Part shown: positions 23,455-32,136 of the stretch, piece after piece
How positions within the stretch are numbered: position 1 is the first letter of the stretch
Layout of the letters: the number at the start of each line of letters is the position of its first letter
From: a bacterium
Lineage (GTDB): Bacteria > Desulfobacterota > Binatia > HRBIN30 > CADEER01
Assembly: GCA_019637795.1 (NCBI GenBank)
Contig: JAHBUY010000002.1
Coordinates: 434,001-498,000 of the forward strand
DNA length: 64,000 nucleotides
Direction of reading: 5' to 3'
Made by a program: the position numbers and the translations under genes
The notes under the pieces: model-generated
Seen by the model: only the letters and a program-made list of their open reading frames with translations
Told to the model about the DNA's origin: nothing
Database searches by the model: none

Positions 23455-24775
23455 GAAGACGGCGCGCGGGATCCCGTGCGTCTCGACGACCTTCGATGAC
23501 GGTTCTCTCGTCGAGATGGTCTACCGGCCCGAGGAGCGGCGGACGGCGTTCGTCGTTTGGCGCGATGACGGCTGGACCGAAGTGCCATACGTAGAGCGCG
23601 ACGGCGCTCGCCTCGTTCCCTATTCGCCGCGGAATAACCTGATCACCAACAGCGTCGTGGTCTTCCCGTCGGAACCGGCGGAGTATGGGAGCGTGGCCGA
23701 GCTCGTCGCCGAGGTGCAGGCGTACATCCACCGCTACATCGACCTCTCGCCGCTCTTCGAGCAGATCGCCGCCTACTACGTGCTCTTCACGTGGGTTTAC
23801 GATGCTTTCAATGAGCTGCCGTACCTCCGGGTCCGCGGTGACTACGGGAGCGGCAAGACCCGTTTTCTCCTCGTCATCGGCTCCCTCTGCTACAAGCCGA
23901 TCTTCGCGAGCGGCGCCTCGACGGTCTCACCGCTCTTCCGGCTTCTCGACACCTTCCGCGGCACGCTCGTCATCGACGAGAGCGACTTCCGGGTCTCGGA
24001 CGAACGCGCCGAGGTGGTGAAGATCCTGAACAATGGCAACGGGCGAGGCTTTCCCGTCTTGCGGAGTGAGCTCGCCGGCAAGGGCGAGTACGATCCGCGC
24101 GCATACCACGTCTTCGGGCCGAAACTTGTCGCCACGCGCGGCTTCTTCGAGGACCGCGCTCTGGAGAGCCGGTGCCTCAGTGAGGAAATGGGACAGCGCG
24201 AGCTGCGCGTCGACGTGCCGATAAGCTTGTCGCGCGGTGTCGCAGATGAAGCGCTCGCGCTTCGCAACAAGCTGCTCCTCTTCCGTTTCCGGAACCTGGC
24301 GAGGTGCGGTCCCGCCGACCAACTCATCGATCGCTCCATCGAGCCGCGCCTCAATCAGATCTTTGTTCCGCTCATGAGCGTGGTCGAAGATGCCGATGTC
24401 CGTGGCGACCTGAAGGAGCTGGCGCGGCAGTACCAGCTGGAGATGGTCGCCGATCGCGGACTGACGACGGAGGCTCAGGTGCTGGAAGTTGTCCGGGAAA
24501 CGCTGCTTGCAGCCGACGAACCTCACCTGGCGGTGAAAGACATCACTGCCCGTTTCGCCGAGCGCTTCGGCGATGAGTACGAGCGCAAGGTCACCGCCCG
24601 GTGGATCGGCGGCGTCCTGCGGCGGAAGTTGCGACTGCCGACCGAGCGTCGGCACGGGGCCTATGTTATCCCGCGCGAGGCGTTTCCGCAGATCGCGCGG
24701 CTCACCGAGCGCTACGGACTCGGGTCCGATCCGCCACCTGAACAGATTCCTGACCCTCTGGGGGACTTTGGGTGA
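23438..24775 (+). CDS. Helicase-like P-loop ATPase of the element replication module
   Basis: The 445-residue protein has Walker A GDYGSGKT (134-141) and Walker B TLVIDESD (176-183), with the DFR that follows as in DUF927/D5-like phage and plasmid ATPases. The N-terminal 90 residues form a beta-rich domain (ITNSVVVFPSEPAEYGS). The C-terminal 80 residues look like a winged helix (HLAVKDITARFAER, then ARWIGGVLRRKL). It probably unwinds DNA for the primase encoded just upstream, with which it overlaps by 17 bases; the start at 23438 is inferred from that overlap and family length. The last codons overlap the heptamer repeats. Confidence 0.7.
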   Translation: MAEQPEKTARGIPCVSTTFDDGSLVEMVYRPEERRTAFVVWRDDGWTEVPYVERDGARLVPYSPRNNLITNSVVVFPSEPAEYGSVAELVAEVQAYIHRYIDLSPLFEQIAAYYVLFTWVYDAFNELPYLRVRGDYGSGKTRFLLVIGSLCYKPIFASGASTVSPLFRLLDTFRGTLVIDESDFRVSDERAEVVKILNNGNGRGFPVLRSELAGKGEYDPRAYHVFGPKLVATRGFFEDRALESRCLSEEMGQRELRVDVPISLSRGVADEALALRNKLLLFRFRNLARCGPADQLIDRSIEPRLNQIFVPLMSVVEDADVRGDLKELARQYQLEMVADRGLTTEAQVLEVVRETLLAADEPHLAVKDITARFAERFGDEYERKVTARWIGGVLRRKLRLPTERRHGAYVIPREAFPQIARLTERYGLGSDPPPEQIPDPLGDFG

Positions 24776-24908
24776 CGTTGGGGGACTTTGCCGGGGCGAT
24801 GTGGTCGGCAGGCGCCGTCATTGCGGCGCCTTTCTCTCCCTCCCGAACGATCGTGCGCCCCCGCGGCTGATCCGTCGCTACGTCACCCTATGTCCCCCAA
24901 CGTCCCCC
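24760..24908. repeat. Two inverted triplets of a GGGKGAC heptamer with 10-bp period
   Basis: On the plus strand GGGGGAC, GGGTGAC and GGGGGAC start at 24760, 24770 and 24780. On the minus strand the complements GTCACCC, GTCCCCC and GTCCCCC start at 24882, 24892 and 24902. Each unit is exactly 10 bp from the next, so all lie on one face of the helix. The two triplets are inverted around a terminator hairpin, and share a perfect 13-bp inverted repeat, GACGTTGGGGGAC (24774-24786) and its complement (24892-24904). Iteron-like origin or a regulator array are the likely roles. Confidence 0.7.
24811..24837 (+). terminator. Intrinsic terminator after the primase-helicase operon
   Basis: GGCGCCG, loop TCATTG, CGGCGCC: a perfect 7-bp stem at 24811-24830, followed by TTTCTCT. 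It sits between the two heptamer triplets. Confidence 0.7.
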
Positions 24909-24938
24909 GGACTTGTCCGCCAAACCTCGGTGTCGCCG

Positions 24939-25946
24939 CTACTGATTTGGACCGACCACCACCCGAGCAACCGTGCTCCCGAGGTCGATCGATGGCGTTT
25001 CGAGCTGTCGACACCGTCCCATCTTGACTAGTTCGATCATGACTGCGCGGTGCGGCCAACTCGCCTCCGCCCTGACGGAGTCCGGCTGCAATTGCAACGA
25101 GTCCCGTTGTCTGGCCATCTCGTCGTAGCTTCTCCATTCCGCGGGCTCAGTGATGACGAGTTCGGATCCAAATTGGAGACCTTGCTTTGCGGCAAGCAGG
25201 TCGGTGTAGGCCGCTCGGGCGCGAAGGTTCGCTGCCTGGCGGTTCAATTCCTCGGAGTTATCTCGCTGCCGTCCTCGCCGGTCGTAGTAGGGAACGCTGC
25301 TGGCGAATCCCCGAAGGCCGATCTCGATCGGCTGATCAGGCCCGCCTGCGCACCGGTGGATCTCGGTCAGGAACGCCTTGATTCCTTCGCGCTGTTTGTC
25401 GGTTAGGCTCACGCCCTGGAAGAATGCCCCATTGTCCCAACCCGCCTTTCCAAAGAAGACGAGCGGGGCGAGCGATGCACGAATCTGTTCGGGCTGAGTC
25501 TCCAGGTAAATGACTGGTGCGGTGGTAGGAAGGTCCGGGATCTCGATGGGTGGGTGTTGATAGATGGCGAGTCCGAGGGTGAGGGCGAATGTGGCATAGG
25601 CCAGGCTTGTCGCATCGTCGAGGAAACTCCAGATCGCGGTACTCCTCAGAACAAATGCGGCGCTCTCGATCGCGAATTTCACGAGTCGCTCCAGGTTGAG
25701 CGCGATGGCGGCGACCGAGATCGCTGCTGCCGAGAGGCCTGCCGGGAGGTTGGGGAGGAGGTTGCCGGCCTGACCGGCAACAACGCCGAAGAGTTTGTTC
25801 GCGAGAACGTATCCAGCAAGGCCCGCCGTGCCGCCGACGAGAATGACAAACGCCGCGCGAGCAGTGAGGCCCGCCCATCCCTTGGTGCGTTCGCGGACGA
25901 TGACGCGCGTTCGGGAATCAGTTGTTGTAGGCGCCGTGTTGTCCAT
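24939..25946 (-). CDS. Membrane protein with OmpA-like periplasmic domain
   Basis: Residues about 28-50, 68-85 and 113-130 are hydrophobic and give an N-terminal membrane anchor with a few helices. Residues about 190-300 follow the OmpA/MotB pattern: IEIGLRGFASSVPY, then N-x-x-L-N-x-Q-A-x-x-x-R-A-x-A (EELNRQAANLRARAAY), which usually binds peptidoglycan. Such proteins couple inner-membrane complexes to the wall. The gene stands alone, facing away from the XRE gene; its 3' end lies 30 bases from the heptamer array. No clear ribosome site precedes the ATG. Function on the element is unknown; a role in mating-pair or envelope interaction is possible. Confidence 0.65.
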   Translation of the reverse strand: MDNTAPTTTDSRTRVIVRERTKGWAGLTARAAFVILVGGTAGLAGYVLANKLFGVVAGQAGNLLPNLPAGLSAAAISVAAIALNLERLVKFAIESAAFVLRSTAIWSFLDDATSLAYATFALTLGLAIYQHPPIEIPDLPTTAPVIYLETQPEQIRASLAPLVFFGKAGWDNGAFFQGVSLTDKQREGIKAFLTEIHRCAGGPDQPIEIGLRGFASSVPYYDRRGRQRDNSEELNRQAANLRARAAYTDLLAAKQGLQFGSELVITEPAEWRSYDEMARQRDSLQLQPDSVRAEASWPHRAVMIELVKMGRCRQLETPSIDLGSTVARVVVGPNQ

Positions 25947-26020
25947 CGCTGACGATCGGGTCGGACCCAGCTGTAAGTTTCACTGGATTGATGCCGTTCC
26001 TTGGCGCCCGTCGGCAAGGT

Positions 26021-26048
26021 GGGAAATTCCCTTACGGGATTTCCCTTA
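26021..26048. promoter_or_regulatory. Nested dyad and direct repeat in the divergent region before the XRE gene
   Basis: GGGAAAT (26021-26027) and ATTTCCC (26039-26045) are perfect inverted arms with CCC/GGG just inside, and TTCCCTTA occurs twice (26028-26034 region and 26041-26048). It lies between the divergent OmpA-like and XRE genes, so it may be the operator of the XRE protein. Confidence 0.45.
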
Positions 26049-26191
26049 TCGAGCGCGACTCCGTGGTGGTAGGCACGATCGCGACCGATGAAGCTGACTT
26101 GCCACTCTCGGCAACTTTCTCCGTCGTGACGGCCGCGCGTGCAGCGGTACGATGAAGAAAAGGTCTCACACAAACCAATCCCCATCGCTCT

Positions 26192-26551
26192 TTGAAAAAA
26201 CCATCAAGTCTTCCCAACTACCTCCGGATGCACCGCCGGCGGGCGGGGCTCACGCAGGCGGACATGGCGTACCTGCTCGGCGTGCAGTCGAGCGGAAAGG
26301 TCTCCCGCTACGAACGCTTCGCCCGCCGTCCAGCGTTGGAAACGGCAATGGCGTTCGAGGTCATTCTCGGCGTTCCCATCGTCGATCTCTTTGCCGGCGT
26401 TCGTGAAGACATCGAGCACGAAGTCAGGAAGCGGGCGCTTCGCCTCCGCCGGCGACTTCTGAGACGCCAGGCTCACCATCGGCCGCTTGCCGCGGTCGGC
26501 GCCATCCTCGACCGGTCCACCAAGGAGGTTACCTATGAACCGATCCGATGA
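26192..26551 (+). CDS. XRE-family helix-turn-helix protein
   Basis: A 119-residue protein whose first 75 residues are a helix-turn-helix of the NYLRMHRRRAGLTQADMAYL type, with KVSRYERFARRP as recognition part and FEVILGVPIVDLFAG closing the fold. The C-terminal part is Arg-rich. This exact type commonly precedes a RuvC-like gene on integrative elements, as here: the RuvC gene begins with the ATGA overlap at 26548. The start is a TTG without a good ribosome site; an ATG in another frame at 26152 leads nowhere. Likely a regulator of the RuvC gene or of the divergent OmpA-like gene. Confidence 0.75.
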   Translation: MKKPSSLPNYLRMHRRRAGLTQADMAYLLGVQSSGKVSRYERFARRPALETAMAFEVILGVPIVDLFAGVREDIEHEVRKRALRLRRRLLRRQAHHRPLAAVGAILDRSTKEVTYEPIR

Positions 26552-27102
26552 GACGCCGACACAGCAGGCGGCGCATCCTCGCGATCGATCCGACCCATCG
26601 CGGGTTCGGATACGTGGTACTCGAAGGGCCTGATCGTCTGGTCGACTGGGGCCTTTCCCAGTGGCGCAGCGGTGAAGGCACAGCTGCGATTAAGCGGGTT
26701 GGCGATCTCATTCGCCGGCTCGCCCCCGACGTGTTGGTCATCGAGGACACCAGTCACCGCGATTGCCGGCGCAGTCAGCGCGTGCGCCGTTTGCTTCGTG
26801 GCGTCGCCATTGCCGCAGCCAAGCTGGAGATCTGTACCCGTCTGCTGCCGGCCGCCGTCGTACGTGCACGGTTCGCGGCGCTCGGCGCCACGAACAAGGA
26901 CGCTGTCGCACGCATTCTCGCCGAGCGTTTTCCCGAGTTGGCGACGTTCCTTCCGCCTCCGCGGAAGCCGTGGAGGAGCGAGGACGAGCGCATGGCCATC
27001 TTCGATGCGCTCGCTCTAAGCCCTTATGCCGATTCCCGGTACGTCTCCACACGGTACCGCCATGGATCACGGTCCGCGTTACCGGGAACCCATTCGGGCT
27101 GA
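26548..27102 (+). CDS. RuvC-like RNase H-fold nuclease (3' end possibly altered)
   Basis: Residues 9-25 (RILAIDPTHRGFGYVVLEG, D14) and DVLVIEDTS (E66) match the first two acidic sites of RuvC/YqgF-type Holliday-junction nucleases, and SEDERMAIFDALAL (about 145-160) gives the third Asp region. After that the usual family ends within about 10 residues, but this frame runs on for 22 unrelated residues that overlap, in antisense, the end of the convergent membrane-protein gene. This suggests that the cargo block 27.0-29.05 kb was inserted into the tail of this gene. It overlaps the XRE gene by 4 bases and would act on branched DNA during element recombination or replication. Confidence 0.7.
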   Translation: MRRRHSRRRILAIDPTHRGFGYVVLEGPDRLVDWGLSQWRSGEGTAAIKRVGDLIRRLAPDVLVIEDTSHRDCRRSQRVRRLLRGVAIAAAKLEICTRLLPAAVVRARFAALGATNKDAVARILAERFPELATFLPPPRKPWRSEDERMAIFDALALSPYADSRYVSTRYRHGSRSALPGTHSG

Positions 27103-28361
27103 TCGAGGGCTAGGGTCCGCGCGGCCTGATAAGTTGCGAGGGCGGAAGGCGCTAGCATCCGCTCACCGCGCAACCGGGGTTCTCCGGGGAGTTGATGCGT
27201 CCTCACTGACAATAACGCGACGATCTGCAGACAGAGTTCCGCTTGTCTCGGCTTTGCTGATTCGGTGAGATCGGAGACAAGACGATAGCACTCTACCAAC
27301 GGCTCCCGTCTTCCGTACCGCCTCACGTTGCCATAGCTCAGGCAAATATGCATAACCGCATACAAGCACAACTCTATAACTTGCTGCGTTCCTGAACGCA
27401 TGTTGAGAGCCGCAATGAGGTCACAAAGCGTCCACAGAAACTCCTGACGAACAGCATCCAAGTCCCCCCACTCGCGGCGGAGGTTTGCCGTCCGTCTTAC
27501 AACATAATGAAGGATATGCAACGCGACCGTCACCTGATCGGGAATGCACCTCTCTCGACCGAGTATTAAAGCGATTTGTCCCCGGGCAACTTCCCATGAA
27601 AATCGGTGGCCACGAGTAAGACGCGAAGGTGTCCTTCCGAAGGGGACACCTGCCTGTCCGGCAATTCGTTTCAGCAGCAGCCGAACTAGAGAGATCAGTT
27701 GCACACGATCGCGGGCACCAACGGCACCCATAATGATCTCGTGGATAGCGCCGAGCGGGTCCTGCTCGCCATGCTGGTGGCCCCAAAGGATTAGGCGGTA
27801 CGCGACCGTCTGAGGGGAACCGACTTCAGGTGTTACATCGGCCAACCCGTAACGACGGATGCCCTTCGTTGTTATGCGTCGGGCTAATCTGGCAGCAAGG
27901 AGGTATGGGTCAAGGTTCTCAATTTGCTCGAGGGTCAAGGGGACAAGAAGCAAGATGGAGCTGATTGCGAGAACAATCTCACAATCAAGGTAGCGGTAGT
28001 CTTGAGCCGCAATAAAATAGTGCAGGGTGCTCAATAGATACACACCGAGGCTAATTCCCGAGATGAAACACAGTAAGACAAGCAATACAGTCGGGTTACG
28101 ATAGACCTGCGTTATAGTTCGTGAATAGTTTGGCCGGACAGCGAGTTGGGCGGTTATGAATACAACTGCAATCGTAATTCCCATGATCGCAGCTAAGCTC
28201 TGCACTAGAGTGCTTAGCAGATATAACGCAATCGTAAGAATCTCCGGTTGCGAAGGGGGCGGATCGAAGATGCGGAGCCGCCCTGTGATTATGGTGGTCG
28301 TGAGAAAGGCAAGCAGAAGGAAGGTTGCTGTGAGGAGAGCGCGACGTACGTGAAAGAGCAC
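27024..28361 (-). CDS. DUF2254-like membrane protein
   Basis: The 445-residue protein has four hydrophobic segments in the N-terminal third (about 8-28, 46-74, 93-114, 127-146), with the charged TAQLAVRPNYSRTI loop seen in DUF2254-type predicted membrane proteins. A soluble, helical C-terminal region of about 290 residues follows. No catalytic site is visible. The gene is more A+T-rich than the element backbone and lies with the YdcF-like gene on the minus strand, 27 bases apart, as a cargo pair. Its 3' end overlaps the last 79 bases of the RuvC-like gene in antisense. Function unknown; assignment to DUF2254 is by resemblance only. Confidence 0.55.
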   Translation of the reverse strand: MLFHVRRALLTATFLLLAFLTTTIITGRLRIFDPPPSQPEILTIALYLLSTLVQSLAAIMGITIAVVFITAQLAVRPNYSRTITQVYRNPTVLLVLLCFISGISLGVYLLSTLHYFIAAQDYRYLDCEIVLAISSILLLVPLTLEQIENLDPYLLAARLARRITTKGIRRYGLADVTPEVGSPQTVAYRLILWGHQHGEQDPLGAIHEIIMGAVGARDRVQLISLVRLLLKRIAGQAGVPFGRTPSRLTRGHRFSWEVARGQIALILGRERCIPDQVTVALHILHYVVRRTANLRREWGDLDAVRQEFLWTLCDLIAALNMRSGTQQVIELCLYAVMHICLSYGNVRRYGRREPLVECYRLVSDLTESAKPRQAELCLQIVALLSVRTHQLPGEPRLRGERMLAPSALATYQAARTLALDQPEWVPGNADRDPWRYRVETYRESA

Positions 28362-28388
28362 GCGTCGATCCTGCGCTACGAAATCGTT

Positions 28389-29054
28389 TTACTGATCAAG
28401 AGCCGTAAGAACCTGTCTTATCGTTGATGCAGCGGCCCTTACAGAAGCAGGTATGCACAACGCAGCTATATCGCCCTTGACAGAATAGCTGTCGAGGCGT
28501 TCCAGCTCTGCGACAAGGCGCTCTGCGAATTCATGCCGGGGGCGGTCGCAAAAGTGCAAAAGCGACCCCTGTGGCGGACAGCTTCTTGTTTGGACCTCGG
28601 GGTATTGTCTCAGAAATGTCGCATAGCAGCGGCGCATTAGGAAGGATTTGGCAACCAGGAGGGCAGTGGTTGGAATACGACCGGCTTGGCGCAATGTGCG
28701 CATGCCAAGAGAAACGTTTTGATAGGTGTTCGTTGCCGTGAGTTCGAGAATGACAGAGCCGGAAGGAACTCCCAGTTCAACCATTCGGTCGCGAAAGACG
28801 ATGGCTTCCGGCTTCGAGAATACTTCTTTGGTGAGGGCACCGGCATTTCCCGTTACAAGTACGATTGGCGCATAGTGCAGCGAATAGAGTTCTGCCGCCC
28901 TTGTCGGTACCGCCAAATCGAGACCGCCAAACACGAAGATTACATCGCTCGGCTGTGGCTGTTCGTTCAGAGCTAGGTAGTCCCAAACAGGACTGACCAA
29001 AGCTAAAAATTGCGCATCGTCTTCGAGTTGATGCGAGATCGCTCGTGTGGTCAT
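28389..29054 (-). CDS. YdcF/ElyC-like DUF218 protein
   Basis: The 221-residue protein has a Rossmann-like core of the DUF218 family: DVIFVFGG (37-44), PTRAAELY, PIVLVTGNAG (61-70), an acidic EAIVFRDRMVELGVP helix, then LELTATNTYQNV with the conserved T-x-x-N and TTALLVAKSFLMRR. E. coli YdcF binds S-adenosylmethionine and ElyC acts in envelope biogenesis; the precise reaction in this family is unclear. No signal or membrane segment is present here, so it is cytoplasmic. It lies just upstream of, and in line with, the DUF2254-like gene and is similarly A+T-rich. The 219 bases to its right show no gene. Confidence 0.75.
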   Translation of the reverse strand: MTTRAISHQLEDDAQFLALVSPVWDYLALNEQPQPSDVIFVFGGLDLAVPTRAAELYSLHYAPIVLVTGNAGALTKEVFSKPEAIVFRDRMVELGVPSGSVILELTATNTYQNVSLGMRTLRQAGRIPTTALLVAKSFLMRRCYATFLRQYPEVQTRSCPPQGSLLHFCDRPRHEFAERLVAELERLDSYSVKGDIAALCIPASVRAAASTIRQVLTALDQ

Positions 29055-29273
29055 ACAACTATTAGTCTAGGCGAAGTGGGAGTCGCGGTAAACGCGCGCC
29101 GCGGGGATTAGAGCCGCCATCTTTCATATTGACGGTGCAAATTGGAGGCGAAGAGGGTACCGGAGTCCTGGTGATTCTGTGTCGTACGGAAACGTCAGGG
29201 AGGTCCTCTTTAACCGTGGCCCAGGTGCAGCGCATAGTCATGCGTTTGAATCTACACCGCTTCCTATATGGAG

Positions 29274-30155
<882 letters not shown>

Positions 30156-30232
30156 AGACGGCTCACCTAACCCGCCCGCTTGACTAGCTGCAAGCCGCCG
30201 GCGCGAGGGCTGCCATCCAGCTGATCACGCTT

Positions 30233-30283
30233 GCCGCAGTTGGAGCGCCTGCGCGATACTCCGCTGCCCCCAAGGAGCGCTCC
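30233..30283 (+). promoter_or_regulatory. Possible promoter and palindromic ribosome site of the recombinase gene
   Basis: TTGCCG (30233-30238), 16 bases, GATACT (30255-30260) is a weak sigma70-like match. GGAGCGCTCC (30274-30283) is a perfect 10-bp palindrome directly before the ATG and contains the ribosome site GGAG; GGAGCGC also occurs at 30242. Protein binding or hairpin formation there could limit recombinase translation. Confidence 0.35.
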
Positions 30284-31798
30284 ATGGCAGTTGCAACTAC
30301 CGAGACCGCGCATACCCGAGCGGCAACGAGCACGGCAGTCGGTATCTGGGTCCGTGTGTCCACTGAGGATCAGGTCCGTGGCGAAAGCCCGGAGCACCAC
30401 GAGACGCGCGCCCGCTACTACGCCGAGTCGAAGGGGTGGTCAGTGCATGCGGTCTACCGCCTGGACGGCGTGAGTGGAAAAGACGTGCGGAGCCACGCCG
30501 AGTGCCAGCGGATGATGGACGATGTCCGCCACGGCAAGATCTCGGCGCTTGTCTTCAGCAAGCTCGCCAGGCTCGCGAGAAGCACCCGAGACCTACTCGA
30601 TTTCGCCGACTTCTTCCGAGAGCACGACGCCGACCTCGTGAGCCTCGAAGAGGCCATCGACACGTCAACGCCCGCGGGTCGGCTCTTCTACACGATGATC
30701 GCGGCAATGGCGCAGTGGGAGCGCGAGGAAATCGCTTCCCGTGTCGCGGCTTCGGTCCCTGTGCGCGCGAAACTCGGCAAGTCGCTCGGCGGCGCTGCAC
30801 CGTTCGGCTACCAGTGGCAGGGTCACCAGCTCGTGCCCGATCCGCACGAGGCACCGGTCCGCAAGCTCATGTGTGAGCTTTTCGTGGAGCATCGCCGAGT
30901 AGGAACCGTCGCCCGACTCCTGAACGATGCCGGCCACCGTACCCGTTCCGGCAAGCTCTTCGGGAAGACGACGGTGAAGCGGCTCCTCGGCGACCCGACC
31001 GCCAAGGGAGTGCACCGCCTGAACTACACCACGGCGCGTGGCGAAAGCGGTGTCATCCTGAAGCCGGAATCAGATTGGGTGCTGGCCGAGGTCGAACCGG
31101 TCATCTCCGAGGAGCTCTGGGAGCGCTGCGCCTCCCTTCTCACTGAGCGGGAGAAGACTGCCCGCCGGCCAGCCAGACGGCCTGTCCAGCTCTTCGCCGG
31201 CACCACCTTCTGTGCCTGCGGCCAGAAGATGTACGTGCCGTCGAACACGCCGAAGTACGTCTGCCAGAAGTGCCGCAACAAGATCCCCGTGGACGACCTG
31301 GAAGCCGTCTTCCAGGAGCAGCTTCGGAACTTCGTCTTCTCGCCAGACGATATTGCCGCTTTCCTAAGCAGCGCCGACGAGGGTATCGCCGAGCGGGAAC
31401 GGGAACTCAAGGTCCTGGACCAGGACGTCGCGGACCTCAGGCGACGCATGGGCCAGGTCATGCGGCTCTTCCTCGACGGCCAGCTCTCGAAGGATGGTTT
31501 CGGACGGGAGTATGGACCGCTCGAAGAGCGGCTCAAGCAGCTCGACGACCGCATCCCCGAGGTCCAGGGCGAGCTCGATTTCCTGAAGATCCAGCGGCTA
31601 TCGAGCGACGAGGTGCTCTCGGAAGCTCGCGATCTCTACAGCCGCTGGCCGGAGCTGGAGCGCGACGAAAAGCGCCGGATTGTCGAGGCAATCACGGATC
31701 GGATCACGATCGGGGAGGACGAAGTCCACATCGACCTCGCCTACCTCCCGTCTCCCTCCGAAGAACTGGCAACAAAGGCCCGAAACCTCTGTCGTTGA
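30284..31798 (+). CDS. Large serine recombinase/integrase at the attachment site
   Basis: A 504-residue serine integrase. The resolvase domain has the catalytic serine S26 in WVRVSTEDQVRG, FSKLARLARS and MAQWEREEI; a recombinase domain follows (PFGYQWQGHQLVPDP, then LLNDAGHRTRSG), then a zinc ribbon (FCACGQKMYV, VCQKCRNKIP), a coiled coil (about 365-430) and a C-terminal strand region. AAGGAG lies 7 bases before the ATG. It is the most probable integrase of this element because its last codons run into the broken moxR gene: the TGA stop is formed by bases that belong to the antisense of conserved moxR codons L85 and N86. Confidence 0.95.
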   Translation: MAVATTETAHTRAATSTAVGIWVRVSTEDQVRGESPEHHETRARYYAESKGWSVHAVYRLDGVSGKDVRSHAECQRMMDDVRHGKISALVFSKLARLARSTRDLLDFADFFREHDADLVSLEEAIDTSTPAGRLFYTMIAAMAQWEREEIASRVAASVPVRAKLGKSLGGAAPFGYQWQGHQLVPDPHEAPVRKLMCELFVEHRRVGTVARLLNDAGHRTRSGKLFGKTTVKRLLGDPTAKGVHRLNYTTARGESGVILKPESDWVLAEVEPVISEELWERCASLLTEREKTARRPARRPVQLFAGTTFCACGQKMYVPSNTPKYVCQKCRNKIPVDDLEAVFQEQLRNFVFSPDDIAAFLSSADEGIAERERELKVLDQDVADLRRRMGQVMRLFLDGQLSKDGFGREYGPLEERLKQLDDRIPEVQGELDFLKIQRLSSDEVLSEARDLYSRWPELERDEKRRIVEAITDRITIGEDEVHIDLAYLPSPSEELATKARNLCR

Positions 31799-31800
31799 GG
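31784..31800. other. Right attachment junction (attR or attL) inside moxR
   Basis: From 31791 rightward the sequence reads, on the minus strand, as moxR codons (V-Q-R-L-N-D). From about 31790 leftward it no longer does. The element-borne moxR differs at many third positions in the same codons, so this is not recombination between the two genes. The crossover, usually 2 bp for serine integrases, should lie between about 31784 and 31800; the exact pair cannot be fixed without the other end. Confidence 0.7.
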
Positions 31801-32051
31801 CGCTGCACGGTGTCGTAGACGTACAGGCCGTCGGCCGCCTTGGAGGTCGACTTGATGTGCCACGACAGCATCGGCATCGACAGGCCGTCGGCGACGTGGC
31901 GCGCCAGCACGGTCTTGCCGGTGCCGGGTTCGCCCTTCAGCAGCAGCGGCCGCTCGAGGGCGATGGCGCAGTTGACCGCGTCGACCAGCGGCTGCGACGC
32001 GATGTAGCCGGCCGTGCCCTGAAAGCGGAGAAACCCGTTGTCGGTGCTCAT
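31791..32051 (-). pseudogene. 5' fragment of the chromosomal moxR gene, cut by the element
   Basis: The first 87 codons of a MoxR-type ATPase, including Walker A GEPGTGKT, are intact from the ATG at 32051 to the conserved RLND. The frame then continues into the antisense of the recombinase gene as an unrelated tail to 31704. The sensor, Walker B and lid regions are therefore missing here and should lie beyond the left end of the element, outside this window. The fragment cannot be an active ATPase. Codon use is GC-rich like the chromosome and unlike the element copy, which supports its being the native gene. Confidence 0.9.
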
Positions 32052-32136
32052 TGGGGGTGGCCTAGCGTCCCCGGGGGGTGGGGTTCAAGGGCCCGTCGGC
32101 CGGGGGGCGCCACGGCGACGGTGGCGCCGCGCCGAG

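Noticed and set aside
24760-24908. CRISPR array or simple tandem repeat
   Set aside because: Units are only 7 bp with 3-bp spacers and lie on both strands; no spacers of CRISPR length and no cas genes.
26152-26406. ATG at 26152 as start of the XRE gene
   Set aside because: That frame does not encode the helix-turn-helix; the XRE residues are in the frame starting with TTG at 26192.
31784-31800. tRNA gene as attachment site
   Set aside because: No tRNA-like sequence is present at the junction; the sequence to the right is moxR coding sequence.
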